From positions 1 to 42,184 of IMG/VR virus record IMGVR_UViG_3300043631_000001: a stretch of DNA of 42,184 bases; one strand, 5' to 3'. This document shows, in pieces, positions 29,344 through 36,188 of this stretch (position 1 is the first letter of the stretch; each line of letters begins with the position of its first letter). The notes beneath the pieces are model-generated. The model had not been told where the DNA came from, made no database searches, and saw only the letters and a list, made by a program, of their open reading frames with translations. Source of the stretch: a virus. The translations under genes were made by a program, and so were the position numbers.

Positions 29344-29603
29344 GACCGGTCCAGCAGCCGCGTGATGCGGCGCTCGCGGTGGTCGGCCTCGATCTGCGGG
29401 GTGAGGTAGTGGACGTTGCTGGGACCGACCTCGGCCTCGGTCACGTCCCGGTCGGCACGCTTCTCCTCGTGGGTGAACATCCGGTCGAACAGGAGCAAGG
29501 CGCCGACCATCCCTATCACGACGCCCAGCGCTATCGCAGCGATCCCGGCCACGGGGCGCAACGTGTAGAACAGCACCTCGCCCACGAGGTAGAGGAAACC
29601 CAT
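29340..29603 (-). CDS. Two-TM membrane protein
   Basis: 87 aa from ATG at 29603. MGFLYLVGEVLFYTLRPVAG and IAAIALGVVIGMVGALLLFD are hydrophobic; the C-terminal half is charged (FTHEEKRADRDVTEAEVGPS...) and cytoplasmic by the positive-inside rule. It lies between recombinase 2 and a secreted protein, in the accessory block. Could be a Spd-like spread protein; family not certain. Confidence 0.65.
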   Translation of the reverse strand: MGFLYLVGEVLFYTLRPVAGIAAIALGVVIGMVGALLLFDRMFTHEEKRADRDVTEAEVGPSNVHYLTPQIEADHRERRITRLLDRS

Positions 29604-29667
29604 CAGATGCACCTCTGCGCGCGGCAAGGCGCTGAACCGGTCTTGCCGCGCACACAGAGCACCGTCT

Positions 29668-30111
29668 TCACGCCGACGGGTAGCCCACTCGGGCAACGAG
29701 GACGTGGTTGTTGTTGTCGAACGTGGCGCCCCACCAGATCGTGAGCTGCATGGCGAGCGGATCGTCGGTGTGCCACTCGACGTAGCAGTTGCTGATGGCG
29801 ATGCACCAGGGGGCCTGCGCCACGAGGTACGGCACCCATATGCCGGTGTCGGGGTCCCGCACCAGGTGGAAGATCAGGATCGCCCGGCGGAAGGCGCTCT
29901 GGCCGAAGGTCGGGGTTGAGTCGTCGGTGTTGGCTCGGATGACGCCCCCAGGGCCGGGGGTCGAGGCGTACTCGCCGAAGCAGACTCGGATGTCGGCCGT
30001 GCAGGTGGACTGCTGCGAAGCCGGGGGCAGCGCCGACGGTTGAGCTCCGGCCGTGCCGGGCAGGGCCAGCAGGCCTGCCAAGACGACTCCCGCGGCCAGG
30101 CGGCGGATCAT
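29668..30111 (-). CDS. Secreted protein with signal peptide
   Basis: 147 aa from ATG at 30111 (TGATG overlap). RRLAAGVVLAGLLALPGTAG is a signal peptide with cleavage likely near AGA-QP. The mature part has four cysteines (STCTADIRVCFGEY; APWCIAISNCYVEWH) that could form disulfides outside the membrane, and a final TIWWGATFDNNNHVLVARVG. Not recognised. Its coupling to the 50-aa gene upstream suggests a joint extracellular role. Confidence 0.7.
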   Translation of the reverse strand: MIRRLAAGVVLAGLLALPGTAGAQPSALPPASQQSTCTADIRVCFGEYASTPGPGGVIRANTDDSTPTFGQSAFRRAILIFHLVRDPDTGIWVPYLVAQAPWCIAISNCYVEWHTDDPLAMQLTIWWGATFDNNNHVLVARVGYPSA

Positions 30112-30263
30112 CAGCGGTATCCGTTGGCGGCGGTACACGCCTTGTGGAAAGAGCTGCCGGGGATCGGGTGGCTCGTTGCCCAGGTGTAGCAGCGGCCGAT
30201 CTCGTGAGCATTGACTGCCAGGAAGTGGCCTATCCAGGCCAAGTCGTGAGGGGAGAACCACAT
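30111..30263 (-). CDS. 50-aa protein coupled to the secreted protein
   Basis: ATG at 30263 with GGAGGTCTGGCA upstream, TGA at 30111 overlapping the next ATG. Sequence: WFSPHDLAWIGHFLAVNAHE, IGRCYTWATSHPIPGSSFHK, ACTAANGYR. Two cysteines and many aromatic residues. The strong ribosome site and overlap support it. No family is recognised. Confidence 0.65.
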   Translation of the reverse strand: MWFSPHDLAWIGHFLAVNAHEIGRCYTWATSHPIPGSSFHKACTAANGYR

Positions 30264-30346
30264 TGCCAGACCTCCAGTCGTTTGGTCTCAGGGTGGGGGG
30301 TGGTGAATTGCTCCCGGGGTCGGTTCCTCCATGCCTGGCCCGGGCT

Positions 30347-30513
30347 CTAGCGGCTGCGGGGGACAGAACTGCGGGGTGGGTCTCTAGGCACAATGGACAG
30401 TGGGCGTCGTGGGCGGTGATAGGGGGCTAGAACGCAGGTCAGAGGGCCTTTTGGCGGGGTTCAGGGGGTCTAGGCCTAGCCTTGAGGGGGTCTAGGCCTA
30501 GACCCCCTTCTAG
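30347..30513. promoter_or_regulatory. CTAG-rich cluster with 22-bp palindrome, candidate clt or operator
   Basis: Eight CTAG tetramers start at 30347, 30384, 30427, 30470, 30476, 30492, 30498 and 30510. AGGGGGTCTAGGCCTAG occurs twice (30463-30479, 30485-30501), and 30486-30507 is a perfect 22-bp palindrome centred on CTAGGCCTAG. TCTAGCGGCT also occurs twice (30346, 30509). CTAG is normally scarce in such genomes. In Streptomyces plasmids, TraB binds short repeats (clt) near traB; the location here fits, but the motif differs from known ones. Confidence 0.6.
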
Positions 30514-30853
30514 CGGCTCTGAACGGATGGTCGGGGGAGCTGGGGCGGCGTTCCCTGCCCCCCTGGCGGCCCTGGCGGCGGTTCATCTCTTCGACCTGGT
30601 CCCGGAGCATTTCCACCGTGGCCCGCATCACGGCCGTGCGCACGCCGGACCGGTACCAGTGGGCGACGCCCTGGAACGGCCCCCAGGCGTTGTCGCCCTT
30701 GAGGTTCGCCACGATGATCGACACGTGGCCCTCGGACTGCTGCGTGCTGAGGGCCTTGTCGCCACGGGCCTGGCGGCCGGGATAGTAGGGCTGGCCATCA
30801 GCCCCCCGGCGTATCCGGATCCTGCGCCCGTGGTCATAGAAGTAGCCGCTCAT
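30476..30853 (-). CDS. Chimeric small protein containing a copied piece of TraB
   Basis: 125 aa from ATG at 30853 (ATGA overlap with the traB stop, so probably coupled). Residues 1-30 (YFYDHGRRIRIRRGADGQPY) are novel. About 31-43 (GDKALSTQQSEGH) are antisense of a gntR fragment. Residues 44-94 repeat TraB residues 363-413 in frame (SIIVANLKGDNAW...MRATVEMLRDQVEEMNRRQ) with one change, Lys to Gly. The tail is Arg/Pro-rich. It ends in the CTAG palindrome. It may be a recombination product; if made, it carries part of the TraB ATPase core between Walker A and B. Confidence 0.6.
   Translation of the reverse strand: MSGYFYDHGRRIRIRRGADGQPYYPGRQARGDKALSTQQSEGHVSIIVANLKGDNAWGPFQGVAHWYRSGVRTAVMRATVEMLRDQVEEMNRRQGRQGGRERRPSSPDHPFRAARRGSRPRPPQG
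30571..30726. repeat. 156-bp direct repeat, copy 1 (inside the chimeric gene)
   Basis: Matches 31737-31892 at 154 of 156 positions; the only differences are CC for TT at the PFQ codon region. Same orientation, offset 1166 bases, reading frame kept. Confidence 0.97.
30726..30770 (+). pseudogene. 45-bp fragment of a gntR-type HTH gene
   Basis: Plus-strand reading VALGLLRAEGLVATG matches LALGLLRSEGLVYTG of the GntR gene; at DNA level 40 of 45 bases equal 34383-34427, including 20 identical in a row (TGGCCCTCGGACTGCTGCGT). It abuts the end of the copied traB segment exactly. Confidence 0.85.
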
Positions 30854-32976
30854 CTGGCGCCCTGCAGCTCGGTGTCGGCGAGAGACTCGAGAGTGACGCC
30901 TTTGCGGTTGGCATTGGTGCCTTCGGGGGTTTCGCCCCAGACCTGGACGGTCTTGACGTTGTGGCGGCCGAGCTGGGTGCCGAGGTCGCTGGCGTCCCAC
31001 CCGTCGTACGTCTCGGGCCAGCGCTCGGCCAGGCGGGAGGCGATCTGCTCGGACCACAGCCTGGTCTCGCCGATGCCGAAGACGGCTCGGACGTCGTCGA
31101 GGAACGGGCGGGCGGGGGTCTCGACGACGAGGGCCTCGCCGGCTGCCTCGCCGGTCAGGGTGCCCGCCTTGATGCGCAGCTCCCGGCCCCGGTCGCAGAT
31201 CGCCTGCAAGGTGGGGAGGTCCATGAAGTGGGTGCGGACGATCTGGGCGTCGGAGTCGGAGAGCTCCGAGTCGTCGTTGCCGAGCAGCCAGCCGACGCCC
31301 TTGTGGCGGTCCTCGAGCTTGGAGGCGTCCCAGCCCTTGGAGGAGCAGCCGGTGCCGAGGATGCAGTTGCTTGCCTGGTAGTCGCGGACCTTGAGGGCGA
31401 AGCGCTTGCCGAGCTGGCCCCGGATCCCGGTGGGCAGGATGTCGCTGTTGGGGTCCTGGGTTGCGAGGTCGAGCATGATGCCGGACGAGGATCCGACCTT
31501 GGCGAGGTCGGTGAGGTAGAGGCGGGCCATGTCGGCGACGGTCGGGATCTTCTTGGAGCGGCCACGGCCGGTCGGCACGTCGTCCTCGTCCCACGCCGGG
31601 GTTTCGCACTCGAGAAGGCGCTGGACCTCGTCGATGGCGATGACCCGGAGGCCCATGTTGAGGCGCTTGTCGCGGGCGAGGGCCGGGGTGAGCTTCGACT
31701 CGGGGCAGCGGTCGTGCGGGAGGGTCTCGATCAGCTCCTGGCGGCGGTTCATCTCTTCGACCTGGTCCCGGAGCATTTCCACCGTGGCCCGCATCACGGC
31801 CGTGCGCACGCCGGACCGGTACCAGTGGGCGACGCCCTGGAACGGCTTCCAGGCGTTGTCGCCCTTGAGGTTCGCCACGATGATCGACACGTACGGGTCG
31901 AGGGCGGCTGCGGCCACGGGGATGCGGGCGGCGAAGGTCTTGCCCATGCGGGTCTGGGCACCGGTCAGCATGCCGGAGAACACGAGAGACCAGGAGACCA
32001 GGGCGCTCTTGGCGTCGATGCCGAAGGGGAAGCCCTTCCAGAAGTCGAGGCGGTCCATCTTGGCGAGCGGGGTGATCGGGGACTTCGAGGCGTAGGGGTC
32101 GGTGTCGGCGACCCAGAGCATCACGCGGCGCTCGGAGCGCTCGGAGGCGACGGGCATCTGGCTCAGGAAGACCTGAACCTTCTGGACGTCGAGGCCGGAG
32201 GCGATGACCTCGAGCTTCTCCACGGCCTTGGCCACGGTCACGCCGATCGGCAGAACGATGCGGGCGGCGAAGCCCTTGCCGTCGCGGTGGACGCCGGGGG
32301 CCTGGAAGGTGATCGGCTCCTTCTCGCTGCCGAGGCTCGCTGCGTGGAAAGCGGCTACGACCATGTCGGGGGTGATGGTCCGCACGCCGGGGGCCTCGAT
32401 GACGCCGGAGTCGACGATGGGGCGGTCCTTGCGGCGTCCGTGCCAGCCGAGCAGGCCGATACCGACCAGGACGCCGAGAAGAGGTAGCCGGGGGTAGCTG
32501 GCCAGCATGGGGAGGCCGAAGACGCCGGCGATGGCGACGACGATCAGGCGGCCACGGACGCGGTGACCGTGCTCTTTGGAGAGCGAGCGGTACTGGCTCA
32601 CGTGGCCGCTGCGCTCGTGGCCCATGACGGAGCTGGCGAGCGACGTGATGGCGTGGCGCTGGACGGTGAGGCCGTCGGCGTCGAACAGCCAGCGGGTGCC
32701 GGAGGCGAAGGCCCGCCATGCGCCGCGGGGGGAGTAGATCAGCAGGCGGCCGCCGTACAGGGGGAGGCGGACGGCGTGGAGTGCCCCCAGGTGAGCGACG
32801 TGGCGGACCGCCCAGTGCGCAGTGTTCCGCAGCTCGGCGCGGTGGCGGAGCCAGGGGGGCAGGATCGGGCGGAGCGAGGGCCGGGGCTTGGGAGGCTCCG
32901 GCGGGGCCAGGGGGGCGGGGGCATCGGTGTGGGTCGTGATGCCACGGCCTCGGAAGGTGAGCAGGCGGGAGGCCAT
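30850..32976 (-). CDS. traB: TraB/FtsK-like DNA translocase
   Basis: 708 aa from ATG at 32976. A Pro-rich N-terminus, membrane segment(s) at about 143-175 (RLIVVAIAGVFGLPMLASYP; LLGVLVGIGLLGW), then a RecA-like motor: Walker A GAQTRMGKT (339-347), Walker B RVIAIDE (444-450), LDLATQDPNSDILPTGIRGQ as sensor region. The C-terminus is a likely winged helix (RLWSEQIASRLAERWP). This matches the TraB/TraSA translocases that move double-stranded plasmid DNA between actinomycete hyphae. Small Spd-like genes upstream and a GntR regulator support it. FtsK-type phage or chromosome motors are the alternative. Confidence 0.82.
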   Translation of the reverse strand: MASRLLTFRGRGITTHTDAPAPLAPPEPPKPRPSLRPILPPWLRHRAELRNTAHWAVRHVAHLGALHAVRLPLYGGRLLIYSPRGAWRAFASGTRWLFDADGLTVQRHAITSLASSVMGHERSGHVSQYRSLSKEHGHRVRGRLIVVAIAGVFGLPMLASYPRLPLLGVLVGIGLLGWHGRRKDRPIVDSGVIEAPGVRTITPDMVVAAFHAASLGSEKEPITFQAPGVHRDGKGFAARIVLPIGVTVAKAVEKLEVIASGLDVQKVQVFLSQMPVASERSERRVMLWVADTDPYASKSPITPLAKMDRLDFWKGFPFGIDAKSALVSWSLVFSGMLTGAQTRMGKTFAARIPVAAAALDPYVSIIVANLKGDNAWKPFQGVAHWYRSGVRTAVMRATVEMLRDQVEEMNRRQELIETLPHDRCPESKLTPALARDKRLNMGLRVIAIDEVQRLLECETPAWDEDDVPTGRGRSKKIPTVADMARLYLTDLAKVGSSSGIMLDLATQDPNSDILPTGIRGQLGKRFALKVRDYQASNCILGTGCSSKGWDASKLEDRHKGVGWLLGNDDSELSDSDAQIVRTHFMDLPTLQAICDRGRELRIKAGTLTGEAAGEALVVETPARPFLDDVRAVFGIGETRLWSEQIASRLAERWPETYDGWDASDLGTQLGRHNVKTVQVWGETPEGTNANRKGVTLESLADTELQGAR
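31737..31892. repeat. 156-bp direct repeat, copy 2 (inside traB)
   Basis: The parent copy of 30571-30726, coding TraB residues about 363-413 between Walker A and Walker B. Confidence 0.97.
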
Positions 32977-32977
32977 G

Positions 32978-33208
32978 TCAGGGGGCCGTGGTGGGAGCGG
33001 GAGCGGCGGGCTGTGTAGGGGCTGCGGGGGTGATGCCGGAGCCGCTGGTCACGCCGGAGAAGGTCGAGCCTGCGGCGTTCATGCCGGAGCTGATGAGGGA
33101 CTGGCCGGCGGTCATGACCCGGCCCATGTCGGCGGAGACCTGGCCGGGGTTGTGGCCTGCCCAGCCGACGAAACAGAGAATTGCGAGCCACTTCACGAGC
33201 GTTTTCAC
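32978..33208 (-). CDS. Spd-like small exported or membrane protein
   Basis: 76 aa from GTG at 33208 (AAGGACCCCAAG upstream), ending 1 base before traB. LVKWLAILCFVGWAGHNPGQ is a TM or signal segment, the rest Ser/Gly/Thr-rich with PAAPTQPAAPAPTTAP at the end. Small hydrophobic proteins beside traB are called Spd (spread) in Streptomyces plasmids. Sequence alone does not prove membership. Confidence 0.65.
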   Translation of the reverse strand: MKTLVKWLAILCFVGWAGHNPGQVSADMGRVMTAGQSLISSGMNAAGSTFSGVTSGSGITPAAPTQPAAPAPTTAP

Positions 33209-33453
33209 CTTGGGGTCCTTTCCTTGGGGCCAGCGATGAGGAGCAGGACGAAACCGAGAACCTTGGAGAGCAGCCAGAGCACGAGGAGGAGGGCCAGCCA
33301 ATAGCCCGGCCCGCCGTCGAGGAAGGCGCCGATCATGTGGGCCGCGGCGTGAGGGATATCCGCTCCGTACTGGGCGAGGATGGGGGTGGTCGGGGCGTTC
33401 AGGCACTCGGCCACGGTTTGGGCGACGGTGCATGCGTCGGCGAGGGGACTCAC
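33205..33453 (-). CDS. Spd-like two-helix membrane protein
   Basis: 82 aa from GTG at 33453 (GTGA overlap). The N-terminal half is soluble (ACTVAQTVAECLNAPTTPIL), then GYWLALLLVLWLLSKVLGFV, a strong TM helix running into LLLIAGPKERTPR. Paired with the preceding and following small membrane genes upstream of traB. Confidence 0.65.
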   Translation of the reverse strand: MSPLADACTVAQTVAECLNAPTTPILAQYGADIPHAAAHMIGAFLDGGPGYWLALLLVLWLLSKVLGFVLLLIAGPKERTPR

Positions 33454-33872
33454 GGCGTGTCCAGTCCGTCGAAGGCACCCAGGCCGAGAGCGAACTCCTG
33501 CAGGATCGCCCCGGCCAGCGCCCGCCGTGAGGCTTTCTCTTCGTCCGAGCAGTCGCACCAACGCTGATAGTCCCGCTCATGCTCCAGGTCCCGGAAGATC
33601 TGACAGCCACACGGGCAGGCCAGCGCCAGCGTGAAGGGCTTGCCGTCCCAGGGGTAGGCCTTCTTCTCGTGTCGATCCTTGTGACAGCCGCAGACGCAGA
33701 TGTCACCCCGGCACCACCACGGGTGAACTTGGCCCGGGCAGGTAGCGCAGCCATCGCAATGGACCACGACAGAGCGTTCGCAGGTGAGGCACTCACCTCT
33801 CGCCCTGATCTGATTCCGGACCTCGGCGGCTGCTCCGCGACCCTCTGTCTCGAGTAGTTCTAACTCCTCCAT
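33450..33872 (-). CDS. Cys-rich zinc-binding protein in the transfer block
   Basis: 140 aa from ATG at 33872 (AAAGGAG upstream). Many cysteines: ECLTCERSVVVHCDGCATCP, WWCRGDICVCGCHKDRH and ACPCGCQIFRD, with a final CDCSDEEKASRRA. Enough for three or four zinc sites, so probably a compact zinc protein acting on nucleic acid or protein. Not a known Spd family to me. Confidence 0.7.
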   Translation of the reverse strand: MEELELLETEGRGAAAEVRNQIRARGECLTCERSVVVHCDGCATCPGQVHPWWCRGDICVCGCHKDRHEKKAYPWDGKPFTLALACPCGCQIFRDLEHERDYQRWCDCSDEEKASRRALAGAILQEFALGLGAFDGLDTP

Positions 33873-33890
33873 CCGACTTGCTCCTTTCGG

Positions 33891-34088
33891 CTAGCGGCGG
33901 CGTCTGGACCAGTGCCAGAGCAGCCAGGCGACGAACAGGGGACGACGGCGGGCCTCGGACTCGGCGATGCGGAGGATCCGGGAGCAGGCCCACCAGACCA
34001 GCGCGACGACGAGGACCGCGACGGGCAGGGGGCCGTGGGCGAAGAGGGCCGAAACGAACCCAGCTGCAGCGTGGAGCGTTGCCACCAC
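33891..34088 (-). CDS. Small membrane protein, first gene of the tra operon
   Basis: 65 aa from GTG at 34088 (a second GTG follows at once; GAGGAG adjacent). AAGFVSALFAHGPLPVAVLV and VALVWWACSRIL give one or two TM segments, then a basic tail (ESEARRRPLFVAWLLWHWSR). Topology matches small Spd proteins. It is the gene nearest the divergent promoter region shared with the GntR regulator. Confidence 0.65.
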   Translation of the reverse strand: MVATLHAAAGFVSALFAHGPLPVAVLVVALVWWACSRILRIAESEARRRPLFVAWLLWHWSRRRR

Positions 34089-34111
34089 CTCCTCATCACC
34101 CGTAAGCTGGG

Positions 34112-34160
34112 ACTTGTTCCTTGAAGTTCAGGCCGATGCCATATACAGCATAGAACAAGT
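34112..34160. promoter_or_regulatory. Divergent control region with 8-bp inverted repeat
   Basis: ACTTGTTC (34112-34119) and GAACAAGT (34153-34160), perfect and 33 bases apart, flank an AT-rich core (CATATACAGCATAG). TTGAAG (34121-34126) could be a -35 box for plus. The gap separates the tra operon from the GntR gene, so it is the likely KorSA-type operator. Confidence 0.55.
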
Positions 34161-34213
34161 TAGCAGGGACAACCCAGGATGTCTAGAGTGAGAATCGTGC
34201 GAACTAGGAACAG

Positions 34214-35005
34214 GTGGGTACAGGCGTGAAGCTCGACCCGTCCGGCGAGGAGCCGCTTTACCAGCAGCTGGCGAACGAGCTGCGCAGACAGGTCTTTGCG
34301 AAGGAGCTCCCGCCGGGGCAACGGCTACCTAGCGAGCCGGAGCTGGCTGAGCAGTACGAGGTCGCCCGCAACACCGTGCGCCTGGCCCTCGGACTGCTGC
34401 GTAGCGAGGGCCTTGTCTACACGGGCCGCGGCCGAGGGACCTTCGTAGCGGAGAACCCGGCGGCGGCTCCCCTGCGGCAGATGGCCTCCCGCACGCACGC
34501 CCGGAGCCGGCGGGAGGACACGACGCAGGACACGTTCGTCACGGACCTGGCGGAGATGGGCCGCGACGGCCGAATGGAGATCCGGGTCGAGCGGATGCCC
34601 GCCCCTGACGAGATCGCCTCCCGGCTCGGCTTGGCCGACGACGAGGAGGCTATCTGCCGACATCGGGTGCAGTACGTCGACGATCGCCCCAGCGCTCTCG
34701 CCGACACCTGGTATCCCGAACGCCTCGTGAGGGGCAGTGAGATCGTCGACGCCGAGGACGTAGCTCGAGGGACGAACCGGGTGCTCGCCGAGCTCGGTCA
34801 CGAGGTCGTCCGGCGGACCGATGAGATCAGCGGCCGGATGCCGACACCCGTCGAAGCGCAGGCGCTTCAGATCGCCGGCGGCGTCCCCGTCCTGACGGCA
34901 CTCCGGACGGGGTTCGACGCGGCCGACCAACCCGTAGCGGTCTATGTGTCGATCCTCCCCACAGACCGCCACGTGGTGGTCTACGACGTCCGCTGTGACG
35001 TCTGA
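34214..35005 (+). CDS. GntR-family (HutC/UTRA) regulator, KorSA-like
   Basis: 263 aa from GTG at 34214; GTG at 34226 is the alternative. N-terminal winged HTH: LYQQLANELRRQVFAKELPP, GQRLPSEPELAEQYEVARNT, VRLALGLLRSEGLVYTGRGR with GTFVAE. The C-terminal UTRA ligand domain runs from about residue 100 to 260 (AICRHRVQYVDDRPSALADT; VLTALRTGFDAADQPVAVYV). In pSAM2-type elements a GntR protein (KorSA) represses transfer and replication genes. Divergent placement from the tra operon fits this. Confidence 0.9.
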   Translation: MGTGVKLDPSGEEPLYQQLANELRRQVFAKELPPGQRLPSEPELAEQYEVARNTVRLALGLLRSEGLVYTGRGRGTFVAENPAAAPLRQMASRTHARSRREDTTQDTFVTDLAEMGRDGRMEIRVERMPAPDEIASRLGLADDEEAICRHRVQYVDDRPSALADTWYPERLVRGSEIVDAEDVARGTNRVLAELGHEVVRRTDEISGRMPTPVEAQALQIAGGVPVLTALRTGFDAADQPVAVYVSILPTDRHVVVYDVRCDV

Positions 35006-35513
35006 GGAGTGCTGGCGGGCAGGCGCTCTGAAGATCCGCCAGGCGTCCAGCCGGGACCTGGCGACGGTGCAGAGCATCCTGTCGGAAGCCTCAGCCTGGC
35101 TGGCCTCCAAGGGGATCGAGCAGTGGCCGGACGGAGGCTTCCCCGAAGAACAGACTGCCAGGCGTATTTGGCAGGGGAGCGTGTTCCTGGCACTCGTCGA
35201 CGGTGAGCCCGTGGCGACGATCACCCTCGACGCATGGGCTGATCCCGAATTCTGGGATGCCCCTGATGATGCCGGTTACGTGCACCGCCTCGCGGTCAGG
35301 CGCCGTTGGGCTGGCCGGGGGATCGGCGAAGCGCTGCTCGACTGGGCGGGACGCCGCATCGCTAAGTCTGGCGGCCATTGGCTTCGCCTTGACTGTATGA
35401 GGGAGAATCGCTCGCTGCATGACTATTACCGGCGCCTGGGGTTTGAGCACGTCCGAGACATCGAACTCGGGCACAGGATATCCGGGAGCCTGTTTCAGCG
35501 GCCGGTTCGGTAG
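34995..35513 (+). CDS. GNAT-family acetyltransferase
   Basis: 172 aa from GTG at 34995, overlapping the GntR stop by 11 bases. LKIRQASSRDLATVQSILSE is a GNAT opening, then VATITLDAWADPEFW, YVHRLAVRRRWAGRGIGEAL with the acetyl-CoA loop R-x2-G-x-G/A, and LRLDCMRENRSLHDYYRRLG, GFEHV. It transfers acetyl groups to an unknown amine. Linked GntR-GNAT pairs occur in actinomycete mobile elements. Confidence 0.88.
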   Translation: MTSEECWRAGALKIRQASSRDLATVQSILSEASAWLASKGIEQWPDGGFPEEQTARRIWQGSVFLALVDGEPVATITLDAWADPEFWDAPDDAGYVHRLAVRRRWAGRGIGEALLDWAGRRIAKSGGHWLRLDCMRENRSLHDYYRRLGFEHVRDIELGHRISGSLFQRPVR

Positions 35514-35522
35514 GGTTCACGT

Positions 35523-35885
35523 ATGAAGAACTGCCGCTCACCTAGAGCGTCGATCCTCCTCCAAGCACTGGCGGCAGTAGCCCTCAGCGCCTGCGGCCAT
35601 CCGCAACCGGCAGCCTCGTCATCGCCTGCCATCTCGGCCGACTTTGCCAACCGCTCGATCTGCCTGGCCTACCGGGGAGACCCCAAGCCGACCAGTCAGA
35701 CTCTGATCCGGGCGCAGGGCGACTACGGAGCATTCGCCTCGCCTACTCTTGAGGACGCCGTCCGGGCCTTCCTGGCGGCCCACGAGCCGAACTACGTGGA
35801 CATGAACAAACCAGGCGTCTTCGGGTCTTATTCGGCCGCCGTGGGGAGGATGGTCAGCACCTGCACCGCCCTCACCGGCTCCTGA
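35523..35885 (+). CDS. DUF732-like secreted lipoprotein
   Basis: 120 aa. Signal peptide with lipobox LSAC (residues 21-24, Cys24 lipidated): ASILLQALAAVALSAC. After a Pro/Ser linker, ADFANRSICLAYRGDPKPTS and SYSAAVGRMVSTCTALTGS carry two cysteines as in DUF732 proteins of mycobacteria and relatives. It is last in the GntR-GNAT operon. May alter the lysogen's envelope or entry exclusion; inference. Confidence 0.75.
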   Translation: MKNCRSPRASILLQALAAVALSACGHPQPAASSSPAISADFANRSICLAYRGDPKPTSQTLIRAQGDYGAFASPTLEDAVRAFLAAHEPNYVDMNKPGVFGSYSAAVGRMVSTCTALTGS

Positions 35886-35899
35886 CCCGGGAGGTCAGG
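35881..35899. terminator. Hairpin spanning two convergent stop codons
   Basis: CCTGACC-CGGGA-GGTCAGG, a 7-bp perfect stem. It contains the plus TGA of the lipoprotein gene (35883-35885) and the minus TGA of the next gene (35897-35895). Likely a two-way terminator, though without U tracts. Confidence 0.55.
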
Positions 35900-36188
35900 G
35901 CTGAAGGATCTTGTTGAGGGCGGTGTCGAGGCGGGCACGGCGGCCCTCTTCGGACCAGTATCCTCCGCCGTCCTCGAGCATCGAGCCTGTGGGCCGCTGG
36001 GGCGGCTGTACGGCCGGGACAAGGTCTTTCCCGGCGTGATCGGGGCAGTGGTCCCGGGACGGGTGCTGATGTACCCAGCCATGATCTGCCGCCCAGCGCC
36101 GGGCCTCCAGGCGATCGACGTGATCCGGCGTCCTCGTTCCACAGGTCGGGTGGTCGCAGCAGATCCAGACGTGTTCCTCGACGCTCAC
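35895..36188 (-). CDS. Small Cys/His hypothetical protein, end of the early operon
   Basis: 97 aa from ATG at 36188 (ATGA overlap). VWICCDHPTCGTRTPDHVDR and DHGWVHQHPSRDHCPDHAGK provide Cys/His ligands for a zinc site; the C-terminal 40 residues are a linker and a helix. Several actinophage early proteins have this layout. Function unknown. Confidence 0.65.
   Translation of the reverse strand: MSVEEHVWICCDHPTCGTRTPDHVDRLEARRWAADHGWVHQHPSRDHCPDHAGKDLVPAVQPPQRPTGSMLEDGGGYWSEEGRRARLDTALNKILQP

Noticed and set aside
30476-32719. A very long minus-strand frame overlapping traB and the chimeric gene
   Set aside because: Its translation is Arg/Pro/His low-complexity, the typical shadow of a GC-rich gene in another frame; only its last 125 residues coincide with the chimeric gene, which has its own ATG at 30853.
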